Of a stretch of 64,000 nt of DNA, positions 27,541-37,426 are shown one piece after another. Below the pieces are notes generated by a model. It had not been told where the DNA came from. It ran no database searches and saw only the letters and a program-made list of their open reading frames with translations. This stretch comes from G963662265 sp963668545 (GTDB lineage: Bacteria; Spirochaetota; Spirochaetia; CADAEX01), in NCBI GenBank assembly GCA_963668545.1, contig OY764868.1:1054001-1118000 (forward strand), read 5' to 3'. The position numbers and the translations under genes are program-made. Numbering within the stretch: the first letter of the stretch is position 1; each line of letters starts with the position of its first letter.

Positions 27541-29103
27541 CATATAAGCCCCCGATAAGTCAATGACAAAATAGTATCCGGCCCCGAAAATTATCGTTTC
27601 CAGTAATGAGAAAAGAGGAGATGAGAAATATTAAGCCATCCAATTCGAAATTCAAAGAATTATACAGAAGAGGATCTGTATCAAACACATATAGAAGGTC
27701 ATAATTAATATGCCTTAGAATTGATTCGGTACCTGAATGCTGCCTGATGCAAAAAGATAAGTCCGTATAAACGGCTATAGTTACTTGGGCAGGTCAGCAC
27801 AGGACAGATCACTGTAATATTTCCTGCAGCTCTTTATATGTAAAAGGATCAGTGTACATGTCTAATCAAACAGACGGGATTCATGATATTCGGGTATGAT
27901 GGCCATAGGCAGTCATTGCTGCAAATAATTAAGGTCATCAACAACCTCATCACATATTGATCCAGTTATGCGACAGGCTCATGTACACTATCCCTGAAAA
28001 ATCTATTAGCATCAAAAGGTTCTTTTCGTTTGAGCATGAAATAAACTGTCCTTGCCAGTTTTTGAGCAATTAGAGAAAGAGCTTTCCCTTTACCATATCT
28101 TTTACTCAGCTGCTGCAGTAATTTTTTAGCCGGTTCATTGTTCCTCAGAAATAGAACAGCAGCCTCGCTGAAAGCCCATTTAAGATGAGCATTTCCGATT
28201 TTATTATGTCCGCCTTTTACTCTTTTTCCTGCAGATTCATGAGAGCATTTAACAAGTCTTGCATATGAGATGAAATTTCCAACCTCTGAAAACCTGTTAA
28301 TATCATCTATTTCGTAGAGAATAACCAGTGATAAAATCGGTCCAATACCATGAACAGATCTTAAAAGATGGTATGACACCGGATCATGATGAACAGCATG
28401 CTTTTTTATATCAGACTCAATACCAATAAGAATTCTGTGATATGAATCCAGAAGCTCCATATCAGCCTCTATACTTTTCCTTGTATATTCATTCTCAAAC
28501 CGATTCTGTATATTTTGTCTGTTAGAAGCATGCAGAATATTCTTTTCAAAACTGCTTAAATTATATTGGGTATTTGTATTTTGGATATGAGCAAGTAAAG
28601 CTGACTGATGATGAATAAAATATTGTCTTCGTCGTAGAAGATCTCTTACAGCTCTCATTTTGCGTGGATATACATATGCCATTGGGAACATCCCGCCGCG
28701 GATCATTGTTGCAATTTTAAATGAATCGATTTTATCATTTTTAGTTTTACCACCATGAATAGCTTTCATGTATAAGGCATGACCGAGTACAAAATTGATG
28801 TTGTTATCCTCTAAGCAGTCAGCGATCCAATACCAGGTAAATACACATTCTACACCAACGATAATATCATCATTGTATGGAGAGATAGCCTGCAATAAAT
28901 TGTCAGGATTAGAATCCATATTTTTATGAAAGATTTTGTTTCCGTTATTATCAATGATGCAGATATACATTTTTCTTGCATGCAAATCAATACCGGCATA
29001 AAATTGATGTTGTGAATTATAAAATCTCATTAAGCTTCCTCCTGTATGGAATATTGTTATGTGGTAATTATACCGCACCTCGGGTAGGGGGCTTAATGAG
29101 TAT
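27541..29103 (-). mobile_element. IS110-A copy 6 inserted in attC9
   Basis: 1563 bp between TAACA (27536-27540) and CAAAAAGTTGGAGC. The same attC also carries IS110-B at its other end. Confidence 0.92.
27966..29030 (-). CDS. IS110-A transposase, copy 6
   Basis: 354 residues, same as copy 1. Confidence 0.92.
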   Translation of the reverse strand: MRFYNSQHQFYAGIDLHARKMYICIIDNNGNKIFHKNMDSNPDNLLQAISPYNDDIIVGVECVFTWYWIADCLEDNNINFVLGHALYMKAIHGGKTKNDKIDSFKIATMIRGGMFPMAYVYPRKMRAVRDLLRRRQYFIHHQSALLAHIQNTNTQYNLSSFEKNILHASNRQNIQNRFENEYTRKSIEADMELLDSYHRILIGIESDIKKHAVHHDPVSYHLLRSVHGIGPILSLVILYEIDDINRFSEVGNFISYARLVKCSHESAGKRVKGGHNKIGNAHLKWAFSEAAVLFLRNNEPAKKLLQQLSKRYGKGKALSLIAQKLARTVYFMLKRKEPFDANRFFRDSVHEPVA

Positions 29104-29191
29104 CAAAAAGTTGGAGCAGATTTGGCTATGTCACGATTCTTGCATTAGCAAGAATGCGCGCCATTTGGCGCCAAACAGCTCAACTTGGCGT
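29104..29191 (+). repeat. attC9 centre, flanked by IS110-A and IS110-B
   Basis: Long-type attC body: AAGTTGGAGC / GCTCAACTT, stem ATTCTTGC / GCAAGAAT, GCGCCATTTGGCGCC-like arm. It is cut at GGCGT by IS110-B; the remaining GTTATG is at 30539-30544. Confidence 0.85.
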
Positions 29192-30538
29192 CTATGAGAA
29201 AAATCAAGCCGCAATATCAATATTTGTTGGAATTTCTATACCATTTTTAACAAGAAGTTTTATATATTCTACCATCTTTTTTTTATGATTTTCCGGATCC
29301 CTGAAATAATGATATTCTTCTTTTTTAAGCATTTGATAAATTTCTGTTATCACTCTCCTGCATAATCCCATACGTACAATGCCAGGTTTTTTATAGACCC
29401 TTAATCGATCATGCCATCTTCGAATATTTGGATTATTATCTCGGAAATGATTTAATCCCTGGCTTAAAAGAGTTATTGCCACTTTCCTCCCTGATTTATT
29501 GGTACTTTTTATTATTGTTTTTTCATTTGAACTCTCAACACGAGGAGTGCTTCTCAAATAAGATGAAAACTTTTTACTATTTTGAAATCTCCTGACAGTA
29601 ATAATATCTGAAATAATTGCTATTGCTGTGAAAACACTTAATCCTCTCATACTTGTAAGAATATTAATCTCTTTAATATATACAGCTCCTTCTAATAATA
29701 TTCGCTCCTTAAGAGTTTTTATTTGTTGCTCAATACTTTCCAGTTGATCCATTAACAAATTTATCTGAAAATGCAAAACAGGATTCTCACTGCATAAATT
29801 CCTGATTATTTTTCTTGATTTCACACCAAAGATATATTCTTTTGTAAAAGGATATAAATTCTGTTTTAATAGCGAATGTATTCTATTTTTAACAGAAATT
29901 ACCTGCTTTCTTTCTAACCTGTAAGTTGTAAAAAGTGATCTTAAATTCTGGATATGCATTGGTGGAATAACAACAGGATGAATCTGTTCTTCTCCACTTA
30001 ATATTTGAGATTTAATTACTCTTGCTAGTTTATAAGCATCTACTTTATCTGTTTTTTTATTTGTAAATGATATTGTTTTTAGTTCAAAAGTATTAGCGAC
30101 TATGATCTGCTTTACATCTGATTTAATGAGATTTACAAAGCAAAAGGAATTGATTGTAGCCTCAACGATAGCATATGAATTATTATCAACTTTATTCAGA
30201 AAGCTTGAAATCCCTTCAGAATTTATACTGAAAGAATAAATTGATTTTGCTCCTGTTTCATTAAGAAAACAGGCTGTAAAACAGTTAGTATGTAAATCAA
30301 TACCGATAAACTGCATATTATTCCCCCTTTTATTGTGTTCTGCAAAAAGTGAAGGTATAATAATCATACGTCTATACGGGGTAAGTGTAGAGGCTTCCCC
30401 AATATTCAGATACGATTGGTGGCTGCTAATCGTTAGTACGGGATCATAAATGTCCCAGCCCCGCGGCAGCCATCATTCGTTCTATTTACAGAACTTATTG
30501 ATTATACCATCAATCGTATCTGTATTTATCATAGCATC
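29192..30538 (-). mobile_element. IS110-B copy 2 inserted at the R' crossover of attC9
   Basis: 1347 bp with GT at 29190-29191 and 30539-30540. Same position within attC as copy 1, although attC4 and attC9 are of different types. They share only the GGCGTTATG end. Confidence 0.9.
29204..30316 (-). CDS. IS110-B transposase, copy 2
   Basis: 370 residues, same as copy 1. Confidence 0.92.
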   Translation of the reverse strand: MQFIGIDLHTNCFTACFLNETGAKSIYSFSINSEGISSFLNKVDNNSYAIVEATINSFCFVNLIKSDVKQIIVANTFELKTISFTNKKTDKVDAYKLARVIKSQILSGEEQIHPVVIPPMHIQNLRSLFTTYRLERKQVISVKNRIHSLLKQNLYPFTKEYIFGVKSRKIIRNLCSENPVLHFQINLLMDQLESIEQQIKTLKERILLEGAVYIKEINILTSMRGLSVFTAIAIISDIITVRRFQNSKKFSSYLRSTPRVESSNEKTIIKSTNKSGRKVAITLLSQGLNHFRDNNPNIRRWHDRLRVYKKPGIVRMGLCRRVITEIYQMLKKEEYHYFRDPENHKKKMVEYIKLLVKNGIEIPTNIDIAA

Positions 30539-30553
30539 GTTATGTAGTTACTA

Positions 30554-31865
30554 GGTACACTAAAGGGACATCGCTTACAAAACTTAAGGCACATCGCTTA
30601 CACTTAAAGGCAGAAAAATCCTTACGAAAAGGAGGATCTGATGCCTTGGAGGGAGATAAATGCGATGGATCAAAAGAAGGAATTTATTATCCTTTGGAAG
30701 AGCCAGCAGTTCTCAGTAACTGAGTTAAGTGAGATGTTCAACATAAGCAGGACTACTGCTTATAAGTACCTGGAGCGCTTTGTAAAGCAGGGATACAAAG
30801 GCCTTGAAGAAGAGACTAGAAACCCGCATAACCATCCGAATAAAACAACAAAAGAAATAGAAGAAGCAATAATAGAATTAAGGAAAAAGCATCCCAGATG
30901 GGGAGCAGGTGTAATAATTGATATTCTTGAAAAATCAGGAAATTATGAAAAACTACCAAGCGCAACAACCGGAAACAGAATCCTGAAAGATAACGATTTA
31001 ATAAAGAAAAGAAGACGGCATAAAAAAGTAGAAATGCAGAAACCGATCTTTGATCCGCATACACCGAATGAAGTATGGAGTGCTGATTTCAAGGGTAAGT
31101 TTAAAATGAAGAACGGTCAGTACTGTTACCCGTTAACAATAGCTGATTCATATTCAAGGTATATTCTTGCCGCAAAAGGGCTTTTATACGCTAATACAAA
31201 GCAATCTAAGCCTGTTTTTATTAAAACATTCCGAAAATATGGGCTTCCGGAGCAATTACATACTGATAATGGAGCTCCATTTGGGAGTATTCATGCTCTC
31301 GGTAGACTTACAAGTTTTGCAGTATGGCTTTTGGATATAGGAGTAATGCCGGTGTATTCAGATCCCGGACATCCGGAACAGAACGGAAGACATGAGAGAA
31401 TGCACCGGGAACTTAAGGGTGAGGCAACAAGGCCGCCTGGAAAAAACCTTCAGGCACAGCAGAGAAAACTGAATAAATTCATATATGAATATAATGAAGT
31501 AAGACCCTATCAGGTACTTGGAAAAATGACTGCAGCAAGTGTGCATGAGGTGTCAGAAAGAGAGTATCCTGAAGTAATACGGGATTGGGATTACCCCGCA
31601 GATTACAAAGTGAGATATGTCTGTCGGAATGGAGCGATCAGGATAGGGAAGGCAAGCTGGATATTTGTATCAACTGCTTTAATGGGTAAAAACATAGGGC
31701 TTGAAGAGCTTGGAAACGGGATATTCAGGATATATTACAGGAACTTTTTTCTTGGTTATTTGGATGAAAAAAAGCTTAAAGTATCTGATATTCTGGATTA
31801 TAATTACGTTATGAGAGTGTAAAGGATGTCCCTTTAGAAGTGTAAGCGATGTCCTTTGTTGTACC
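30554..31865 (+). mobile_element. IS481-B, single copy
   Basis: About 1312 bp. Imperfect terminal repeats GGTACACTAAAGGGACATCG and, at the right, the complement of GGTACAACAAAGGACATCG, each followed inward by CTTACA. Further internal repeats of the same motif lie at 30590-30605 and 31820-31840. A 3-bp CTA is on both sides (30551-30553, 31866-31868). It lies in the cassette leader 9 bp after the attC9 end. Confidence 0.8.
30641..31822 (+). CDS. IS481-family transposase (IS481-B)
   Basis: 393 residues, AGGAGG 6 bp before ATG. Helix-turn-helix (FSVTELSEMFNISRTTAYKYL), rve DDE domain with EVWSADFKGKF (D), LHTDNGAPFG (D) and NGRHERMHRELK (E), then a C-terminal domain with YNEVRPYQ. Intact. Distinct from IS481-A. 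Confidence 0.9.
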   Translation: MPWREINAMDQKKEFIILWKSQQFSVTELSEMFNISRTTAYKYLERFVKQGYKGLEEETRNPHNHPNKTTKEIEEAIIELRKKHPRWGAGVIIDILEKSGNYEKLPSATTGNRILKDNDLIKKRRRHKKVEMQKPIFDPHTPNEVWSADFKGKFKMKNGQYCYPLTIADSYSRYILAAKGLLYANTKQSKPVFIKTFRKYGLPEQLHTDNGAPFGSIHALGRLTSFAVWLLDIGVMPVYSDPGHPEQNGRHERMHRELKGEATRPPGKNLQAQQRKLNKFIYEYNEVRPYQVLGKMTAASVHEVSEREYPEVIRDWDYPADYKVRYVCRNGAIRIGKASWIFVSTALMGKNIGLEELGNGIFRIYYRNFFLGYLDEKKLKVSDILDYNYVMRV

Positions 31866-31947
31866 CTAAATATCGTGATCATTTATTTTGCATAAAATTA
31901 TTTTATAATACAATAATTATTAGAAGGTAATAAAATAAAAAAATAAA

Positions 31948-33138
31948 ATGGGAATAACAAAAACATTATACCAAGAACAATTAGAGAATGGTTATAGTTA
32001 CTCAGATGATAAAAATATTTGTTCGAATTGTTTAAAAAAACATATTTCTGGGGATCCAGATTTATTACAATTATTTGATTCTAATAAAAAAGATCAAAAA
32101 TGCGGTTTTTGTAATAGAAATACAAAAGTGATCAATATTGATTTAATTACAGAAAGAATATTATCTGCTATAAAGTTATTTTATCAAAGTCAGGAATCAG
32201 CGGGCATCCCTTGGCCGGATGATGATTATGGATGGACTTCTGGCATATATTCAACAGAAGATGTTTTTAGTGATCTTTGTATAGATAAAAACGCTGTATC
32301 TGAGTTTATTATTAATCAAATAAATTGTGACTGTTGGATAAAACTTGAAGATTATTTTATTTCTGGATCTGAATTTATGATTAATAGCTGGGAAAATTTT
32401 AGTAAAATTGTAAAATACGAACGAAGATATACTTTTTTGCAATCGGAAAGCTATGATAATGAAAATATGAATCCAATAGCATTTTTAGAAAAACTTTTTG
32501 AAGATTTGGTTATACTTGATTTATTTAAAAATATTGATACAACAAAAAACATTTATCGGGTTAGAATACACAAAAAAGAAGAAATAGTTAAAAATGCTGA
32601 AGAAATAGGAACAATAGCTCCAGAAAAATGTCATAAATCAAATAGATTTAGTGCAGCGGGTATCCCATTATTTTATGGTTCATTTGAAAAAGAATCTGCC
32701 TTAGAAGAAGTTGTAAATAATGAATATGAAAAAACATTAGATGATATTACTGTTGGAGAATTTAAATTAACAGATACTGCACATCTTGTTGATTTTACAA
32801 ATCTTCCAAAATTACCTGGAATTTATAGTAAAGATAATCATTTTAGAGAAACAATTATTTTTTTTGAATCTTTTATTAAAGAAATAAGTAAACCTATTGT
32901 AAGAGATGGTTATGAAAATATTAATTATTGTCCGACACAAATAATTATAGAGTATATACGTTTTAATAAAGAATGGGGGACTGAAATACATGGAATTATC
33001 TATCCAAGCTCAAAAAATAGTAAGAAAAAATGTTGTGCTCTATTTATAAATAATGACCATTGTTATAACAAAGGTGATGATATTCAGAAAAGTGAAATGG
33101 GATTAATATTAGAAAAAATATATCAAGAAACTACATAA
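31948..33138 (+). CDS. HEPN/RES-domain protein (RES-type toxin-like)
   Basis: 396 residues. The N-terminus has zinc-binding pairs CSNCLKKH and CGFCNRNT, followed by a helical HEPN/RES N-terminal-like region. The C-terminal RES domain runs from about residue 205, with YRVRIHKKEE, RFSAAGIPLFYGSFEKESALEEV (the R...E...S arrangement) and NYCPTQIIIEYIR. RES toxins phosphorolyse NAD+; in longer HEPN/RES proteins the activity is less studied. No antitoxin gene accompanies it, so self-regulation or a defence role is possible (inference). Its TAA stop is part of TAACA of attC10. No strong ribosome binding site. Confidence 0.82.
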   Translation: MGITKTLYQEQLENGYSYSDDKNICSNCLKKHISGDPDLLQLFDSNKKDQKCGFCNRNTKVINIDLITERILSAIKLFYQSQESAGIPWPDDDYGWTSGIYSTEDVFSDLCIDKNAVSEFIINQINCDCWIKLEDYFISGSEFMINSWENFSKIVKYERRYTFLQSESYDNENMNPIAFLEKLFEDLVILDLFKNIDTTKNIYRVRIHKKEEIVKNAEEIGTIAPEKCHKSNRFSAAGIPLFYGSFEKESALEEVVNNEYEKTLDDITVGEFKLTDTAHLVDFTNLPKLPGIYSKDNHFRETIIFFESFIKEISKPIVRDGYENINYCPTQIIIEYIRFNKEWGTEIHGIIYPSSKNSKKKCCALFINNDHCYNKGDDIQKSEMGLILEKIYQETT

Positions 33139-33140
33139 CA

Positions 33141-34703
33141 CATATAAGCCCCCGATAAGTCAATGACAAAATAGTATCCGGCCCCGAAAATTATCGTTTC
33201 CAGTAATGAGAAAAGAGGAGATGAGAAATATTAAGCCATCCAATTCGAAATTCAAAGAATTATACAGAAGAGGATCTGTATCAAACACATATAGAAGGTC
33301 ATAATTAATATGCCTTAGAATTGATTCGGTACCTGAATGCTGCCTGATGCAAAAAGATAAGTCCGTATAAACGGCTATAGTTACTTGGGCAGGTCAGCAC
33401 AGGACAGATCACTGTAATATTTCCTGCAGCTCTTTATATGTAAAAGGATCAGTGTACATGTCTAATCAAACAGACGGGATTCATGATATTCGGGTATGAT
33501 GGCCATAGGCAGTCATTGCTGCAAATAATTAAGGTCATCAACAACCTCATCACATATTGATCCAGTTATGCGACAGGCTCATGTACACTATCCCTGAAAA
33601 ATCTATTAGCATCAAAAGGTTCTTTTCGTTTGAGCATGAAATAAACTGTCCTTGCCAGTTTTTGAGCAATTAGAGAAAGAGCTTTCCCTTTACCATATCT
33701 TTTACTCAGCTGCTGCAGTAATTTTTTAGCCGGTTCATTGTTCCTCAGAAATAGAACAGCAGCCTCGCTGAAAGCCCATTTAAGATGAGCATTTCCGATT
33801 TTATTATGTCCGCCTTTTACTCTTTTTCCTGCAGATTCATGAGAGCATTTAACAAGTCTTGCATATGAGATGAAATTTCCAACCTCTGAAAACCTGTTAA
33901 TATCATCTATTTCGTAGAGAATAACCAGTGATAAAATCGGTCCAATACCATGAACAGATCTTAAAAGATGGTATGACACCGGATCATGATGAACAGCATG
34001 CTTTTTTATATCAGACTCAATACCAATAAGAATTCTGTGATATGAATCCAGAAGCTCCATATCAGCCTCTATACTTTTCCTTGTATATTCATTCTCAAAC
34101 CGATTCTGTATATTTTGTCTGTTAGAAGCATGCAGAATATTCTTTTCAAAACTGCTTAAATTATATTGGGTATTTGTATTTTGGATATGAGCAAGTAAAG
34201 CTGACTGATGATGAATAAAATATTGTCTTCGTCGTAGAAGATCTCTTACAGCTCTCATTTTGCGTGGATATACATATGCCATTGGGAACATCCCGCCGCG
34301 GATCATTGTTGCAATTTTAAATGAATCGATTTTATCATTTTTAGTTTTACCACCATGAATAGCTTTCATGTATAAGGCATGACCGAGTACAAAATTGATG
34401 TTGTTATCCTCTAAGCAGTCAGCGATCCAATACCAGGTAAATACACATTCTACACCAACGATAATATCATCATTGTATGGAGAGATAGCCTGCAATAAAT
34501 TGTCAGGATTAGAATCCATATTTTTATGAAAGATTTTGTTTCCGTTATTATCAATGATGCAGATATACATTTTTCTTGCATGCAAATCAATACCGGCATA
34601 AAATTGATGTTGTGAATTATAAAATCTCATTAAGCTTCCTCCTGTATGGAATATTGTTATGTGGTAATTATACCGCACCTCGGGTAGGGGGCTTAATGAG
34701 TAT
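33141..34703 (-). mobile_element. IS110-A copy 7 inserted in attC10
   Basis: 1563 bp between TAACA (33136-33140) and CAAAAAGTTGGAGC. Confidence 0.92.
33566..34630 (-). CDS. IS110-A transposase, copy 7
   Basis: 354 residues, same as copy 1. Confidence 0.92.
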   Translation of the reverse strand: MRFYNSQHQFYAGIDLHARKMYICIIDNNGNKIFHKNMDSNPDNLLQAISPYNDDIIVGVECVFTWYWIADCLEDNNINFVLGHALYMKAIHGGKTKNDKIDSFKIATMIRGGMFPMAYVYPRKMRAVRDLLRRRQYFIHHQSALLAHIQNTNTQYNLSSFEKNILHASNRQNIQNRFENEYTRKSIEADMELLDSYHRILIGIESDIKKHAVHHDPVSYHLLRSVHGIGPILSLVILYEIDDINRFSEVGNFISYARLVKCSHESAGKRVKGGHNKIGNAHLKWAFSEAAVLFLRNNEPAKKLLQQLSKRYGKGKALSLIAQKLARTVYFMLKRKEPFDANRFFRDSVHEPVA

Positions 34704-34802
34704 CAAAAAGTTGGAGCAGATTTGACTTTTGTCACGGTTCTTGCTTTTGCAAGAACACGCGCCAACCCTTCGGGATCAGTCAAACAGCTCAACTTGGCGT
34801 TA
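34704..34802 (+). repeat. attC10, 3' part (interrupted by IS110-A)
   Basis: Nearly the same sequence as attC6: AAGTTGGAGC / GCTCAACTT boxes, GTTCTTGC / GCAAGAAC stem, end GGCGTTA. Confidence 0.87.
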
Positions 34803-34807
34803 TATTG

Positions 34808-34836
34808 TTGAAGAATTTTGAAAATAATGTTATAAT
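34808..34836 (+). promoter_or_regulatory. Promoter of the AAA/DUF234 gene
   Basis: TTGAAG (34808-34813), 17-bp spacer, TATAAT (34831-34836), beginning 6 bp after attC10. Cassette-borne promoter. Confidence 0.6.
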
Positions 34837-34866
34837 GCAATATATATTACAGTAATGGAGATTGCA

Positions 34867-36207
34867 TTGAAATTCTATGGAAGAGAAGAAGAATTATCAG
34901 CATTAGAAGAAATATTTACTCAATGTTCTGAATCATATGGAAAAATAACAGTCATAACAGGCAGAAGACGGATAGGAAAAACTGTTTTATCCCAAAAATA
35001 TGCAAAAAATAAAGAAAATTTATATCTATTCATTAATAAAAAAGAAGAAAAATTATTATGCGATGAATTTATAAAAGAATATGAAGGATTAACAAAAAGA
35101 AAACATATTGGAAAAATTGAATATTTTCATGAAATATTTAAACTATTATTAGAATATGGAGAAAAGCACCCATACGTATTAATAATTGATGAATTCCAGG
35201 AATTTAAAAATATTAATAAAAGTACTTATTCCGAAATACAAAAAATCTGGGATGAATATAAATTTAAAACCAAAGCACATGTAATTTTTATTGGCTCAAT
35301 ATACTCATTAATGAAAGAAATATTCCAAAATGAAAAAGAACCACTATATGGTAGAGCGGATAGAATTATATATTTAAAACCATTCAAGATTTCTACAATA
35401 AAAAAAATATTATTAGATAATAACAATTATTCTGAAGAAAACCTCTTTAATAATTACATGATAACAGGTGGAGTTCCTAGATATATAGAAATATTAAATG
35501 AAGGGAAAAAGTACAAAAAAGAAGAAATACTGAATTATATATTAAAAAAAGATTCATTTTTTATTGAGGAAGGAAGAAATTTACTAATTCAAGAATTTGG
35601 AAAAGAGTACGGAAAATATTTTTCTATATTAGAGTTAATATCAATTGGAAGGACATCAAGAAGTGAAATCGAATCAATAATAGGTAAAAGTGTTGGAGGA
35701 TTTCTTGAAAGATTAGAAACGGAATATGATATTTTAGAAAAAGTAAAACCAATTGGATCTAAAAAAGACTCTAGAAATCAAAAATATATGATAAAGGATA
35801 ATTTTACTGAATTTTGGTTTAGATTTATAAATAAAAATATGACAATAGTTTCAAATGAAAGATTTGATTATTTAAAACGGTTAATTGAAAGAGATTTACC
35901 AACATATTCAGGGCCAAAATTAGAAAAATTATTTACTGAAATTATAAGTTACAATGTTGACTATGGTTTTATTGGTAGATACTGGGAAAAAGGAAATCTC
36001 AATGAAATAGATATAGTAGCAGTAAACGAATTAGATAAAAAAATATATTTTGCTGAAGTAAAATTAAATAAAGAAAAAATTAACATCAATAAACTGAAAG
36101 ATAAATCAATAAATCTATTAAAAAAATATAGTGGATATGAAACTGAATATGAAGCTCTCTCAATTGAAGATATAGATAGAAAACTAAATGAACAATATAA
36201 CACATGA
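34867..36207 (+). CDS. AAA ATPase with C-terminal DUF234 nuclease-like domain
   Basis: The start chosen is the TTG at 34867: GGAG lies 6 bp upstream and it gives MKFYGREEEL, the usual start of this family; an ATG at 34855 adds four residues. Numbering from that ATG: Walker A GRRRIGKT 36-43, Walker B VLIIDEF 108-114, sensor region IFIGSIYSLM, a winged-helix region near 260-320, and DUF234 at the C-terminus with NEIDIVAVN and IYFAEVK, which fits a PD-(D/E)xK-like fold. The last codons and the TGA stop come from the junction with IS481-A copy 3, so the native C-terminus may be altered. Role unknown; these ATPases are often mobile. Confidence 0.85.
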   Translation: MKFYGREEELSALEEIFTQCSESYGKITVITGRRRIGKTVLSQKYAKNKENLYLFINKKEEKLLCDEFIKEYEGLTKRKHIGKIEYFHEIFKLLLEYGEKHPYVLIIDEFQEFKNINKSTYSEIQKIWDEYKFKTKAHVIFIGSIYSLMKEIFQNEKEPLYGRADRIIYLKPFKISTIKKILLDNNNYSEENLFNNYMITGGVPRYIEILNEGKKYKKEEILNYILKKDSFFIEEGRNLLIQEFGKEYGKYFSILELISIGRTSRSEIESIIGKSVGGFLERLETEYDILEKVKPIGSKKDSRNQKYMIKDNFTEFWFRFINKNMTIVSNERFDYLKRLIERDLPTYSGPKLEKLFTEIISYNVDYGFIGRYWEKGNLNEIDIVAVNELDKKIYFAEVKLNKEKININKLKDKSINLLKKYSGYETEYEALSIEDIDRKLNEQYNT

Positions 36208-37411
36208 ACAGTGATGGTATTCACCTGACAGTTGCATAAAAAAATAGTGACCATCAGTCACCCGAAAGATATAATGTTTTTAACCACAAAAACTAATATC
36301 AGGAGGACACAATGGTCACAAACAAAAATGTAACACAAAAGGCAGCAAGACGAAAGATGAACATGCTGGAGCTTGCGGAAGAAATGGGAAATGTAAGTAA
36401 AGCATGTAAAATCATGGGATATTCCAGACAGCAGTTTTATGAAATCAGGCGTAATTATCAAACATACGGATCCCAAGGATTACTTGATAAATTACCTGGA
36501 GCAAAAAATCCACATCCAAACAGAGTTTCAGAAGAAGTTGAAAAAGCTATCATGGATTATTCTTTAAAGAATCCTTCACATGGATGCGTTAGAGTTTCTC
36601 AGCAGTTGAGTCTTATGAGTATACAGGTTAGCTCTGGTGGAGTAAGAGGAGTCTGGCAACGGAACAATCTTGAAACCAAGTATCAAAGACTCATGAGGTT
36701 GGAAGAATACTGTCGAGGAAAGAAAATAGAATTAACTGAAGACCAGGTTAAAATGCTCGAAAGATTTGATCCAGAGTTCAAAGAAAGGCATATAGAGACA
36801 AGATTTACAGGAGATTTGGTATCAATAGATACGTTCCTTGTTGGAACGCTAAAGGGAGTAGGTAAAGTATATCTTCAAACTGTAATCGATTGTCATAGCA
36901 GATATTCATGGGGAAGGCTTTATACAAATAAACTTCCAGTAACAGCAGTACATGTTTTAAATAATGATGTATTACCATTTTTTGAAGAGAATAATATAAA
37001 AGTCGAGACTGTATTAACCGACAATGGACGGGAATACTGTGGTAGAAAAGATCATCATCCGTTTGAATTATTCTTACAGCTTGAAGAAATAGAGCATCGA
37101 ACAACAAAAGTCAGAAGACCACAGAGTAATGGGTTTGTTGAGAGAATGCATCGGACATTACTGGATGAGCATTTCAGGATAAAGGGCCGTGAAAAGTTTT
37201 ATGAAGCTTTAACAGAAATGCAGGATGATCTTGAGAAATATCTAGTTTATTACAATGAGAAAAGAGCTCATCAGGGAAGAAATATGAAGGGGAGAACACC
37301 TAAACAGGCCTTCTTTGACGGAATTAAAAAGAGTAAAAAAAGCGGAGATGCCGCTTAATAAAAACACTATCTTTCGGGACTGAGTGTCAGGTGAATACTG
37401 TACCAATACAA
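36205..37411 (+). mobile_element. IS481-A copy 3, without matching target duplication
   Basis: 1207 bp. Left flank AACACA, right flank ATAATA; the 6-bp duplications seen around copies 1 and 2 are absent. Recombination between two IS481-A copies, with loss of the DNA between, would explain this. Only 10 bp separate it from the next TAACA. Confidence 0.88.
36312..37358 (+). CDS. IS481-A transposase, copy 3
   Basis: 348 residues, same as copy 1. Confidence 0.92.
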   Translation: MVTNKNVTQKAARRKMNMLELAEEMGNVSKACKIMGYSRQQFYEIRRNYQTYGSQGLLDKLPGAKNPHPNRVSEEVEKAIMDYSLKNPSHGCVRVSQQLSLMSIQVSSGGVRGVWQRNNLETKYQRLMRLEEYCRGKKIELTEDQVKMLERFDPEFKERHIETRFTGDLVSIDTFLVGTLKGVGKVYLQTVIDCHSRYSWGRLYTNKLPVTAVHVLNNDVLPFFEENNIKVETVLTDNGREYCGRKDHHPFELFLQLEEIEHRTTKVRRPQSNGFVERMHRTLLDEHFRIKGREKFYEALTEMQDDLEKYLVYYNEKRAHQGRNMKGRTPKQAFFDGIKKSKKSGDAA

Positions 37412-37426
37412 ATAATACGTGTAACA

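Noticed and set aside
31358..31546. Antisense frames in IS481-B
   Set aside because: Overlap the transposase, no features.
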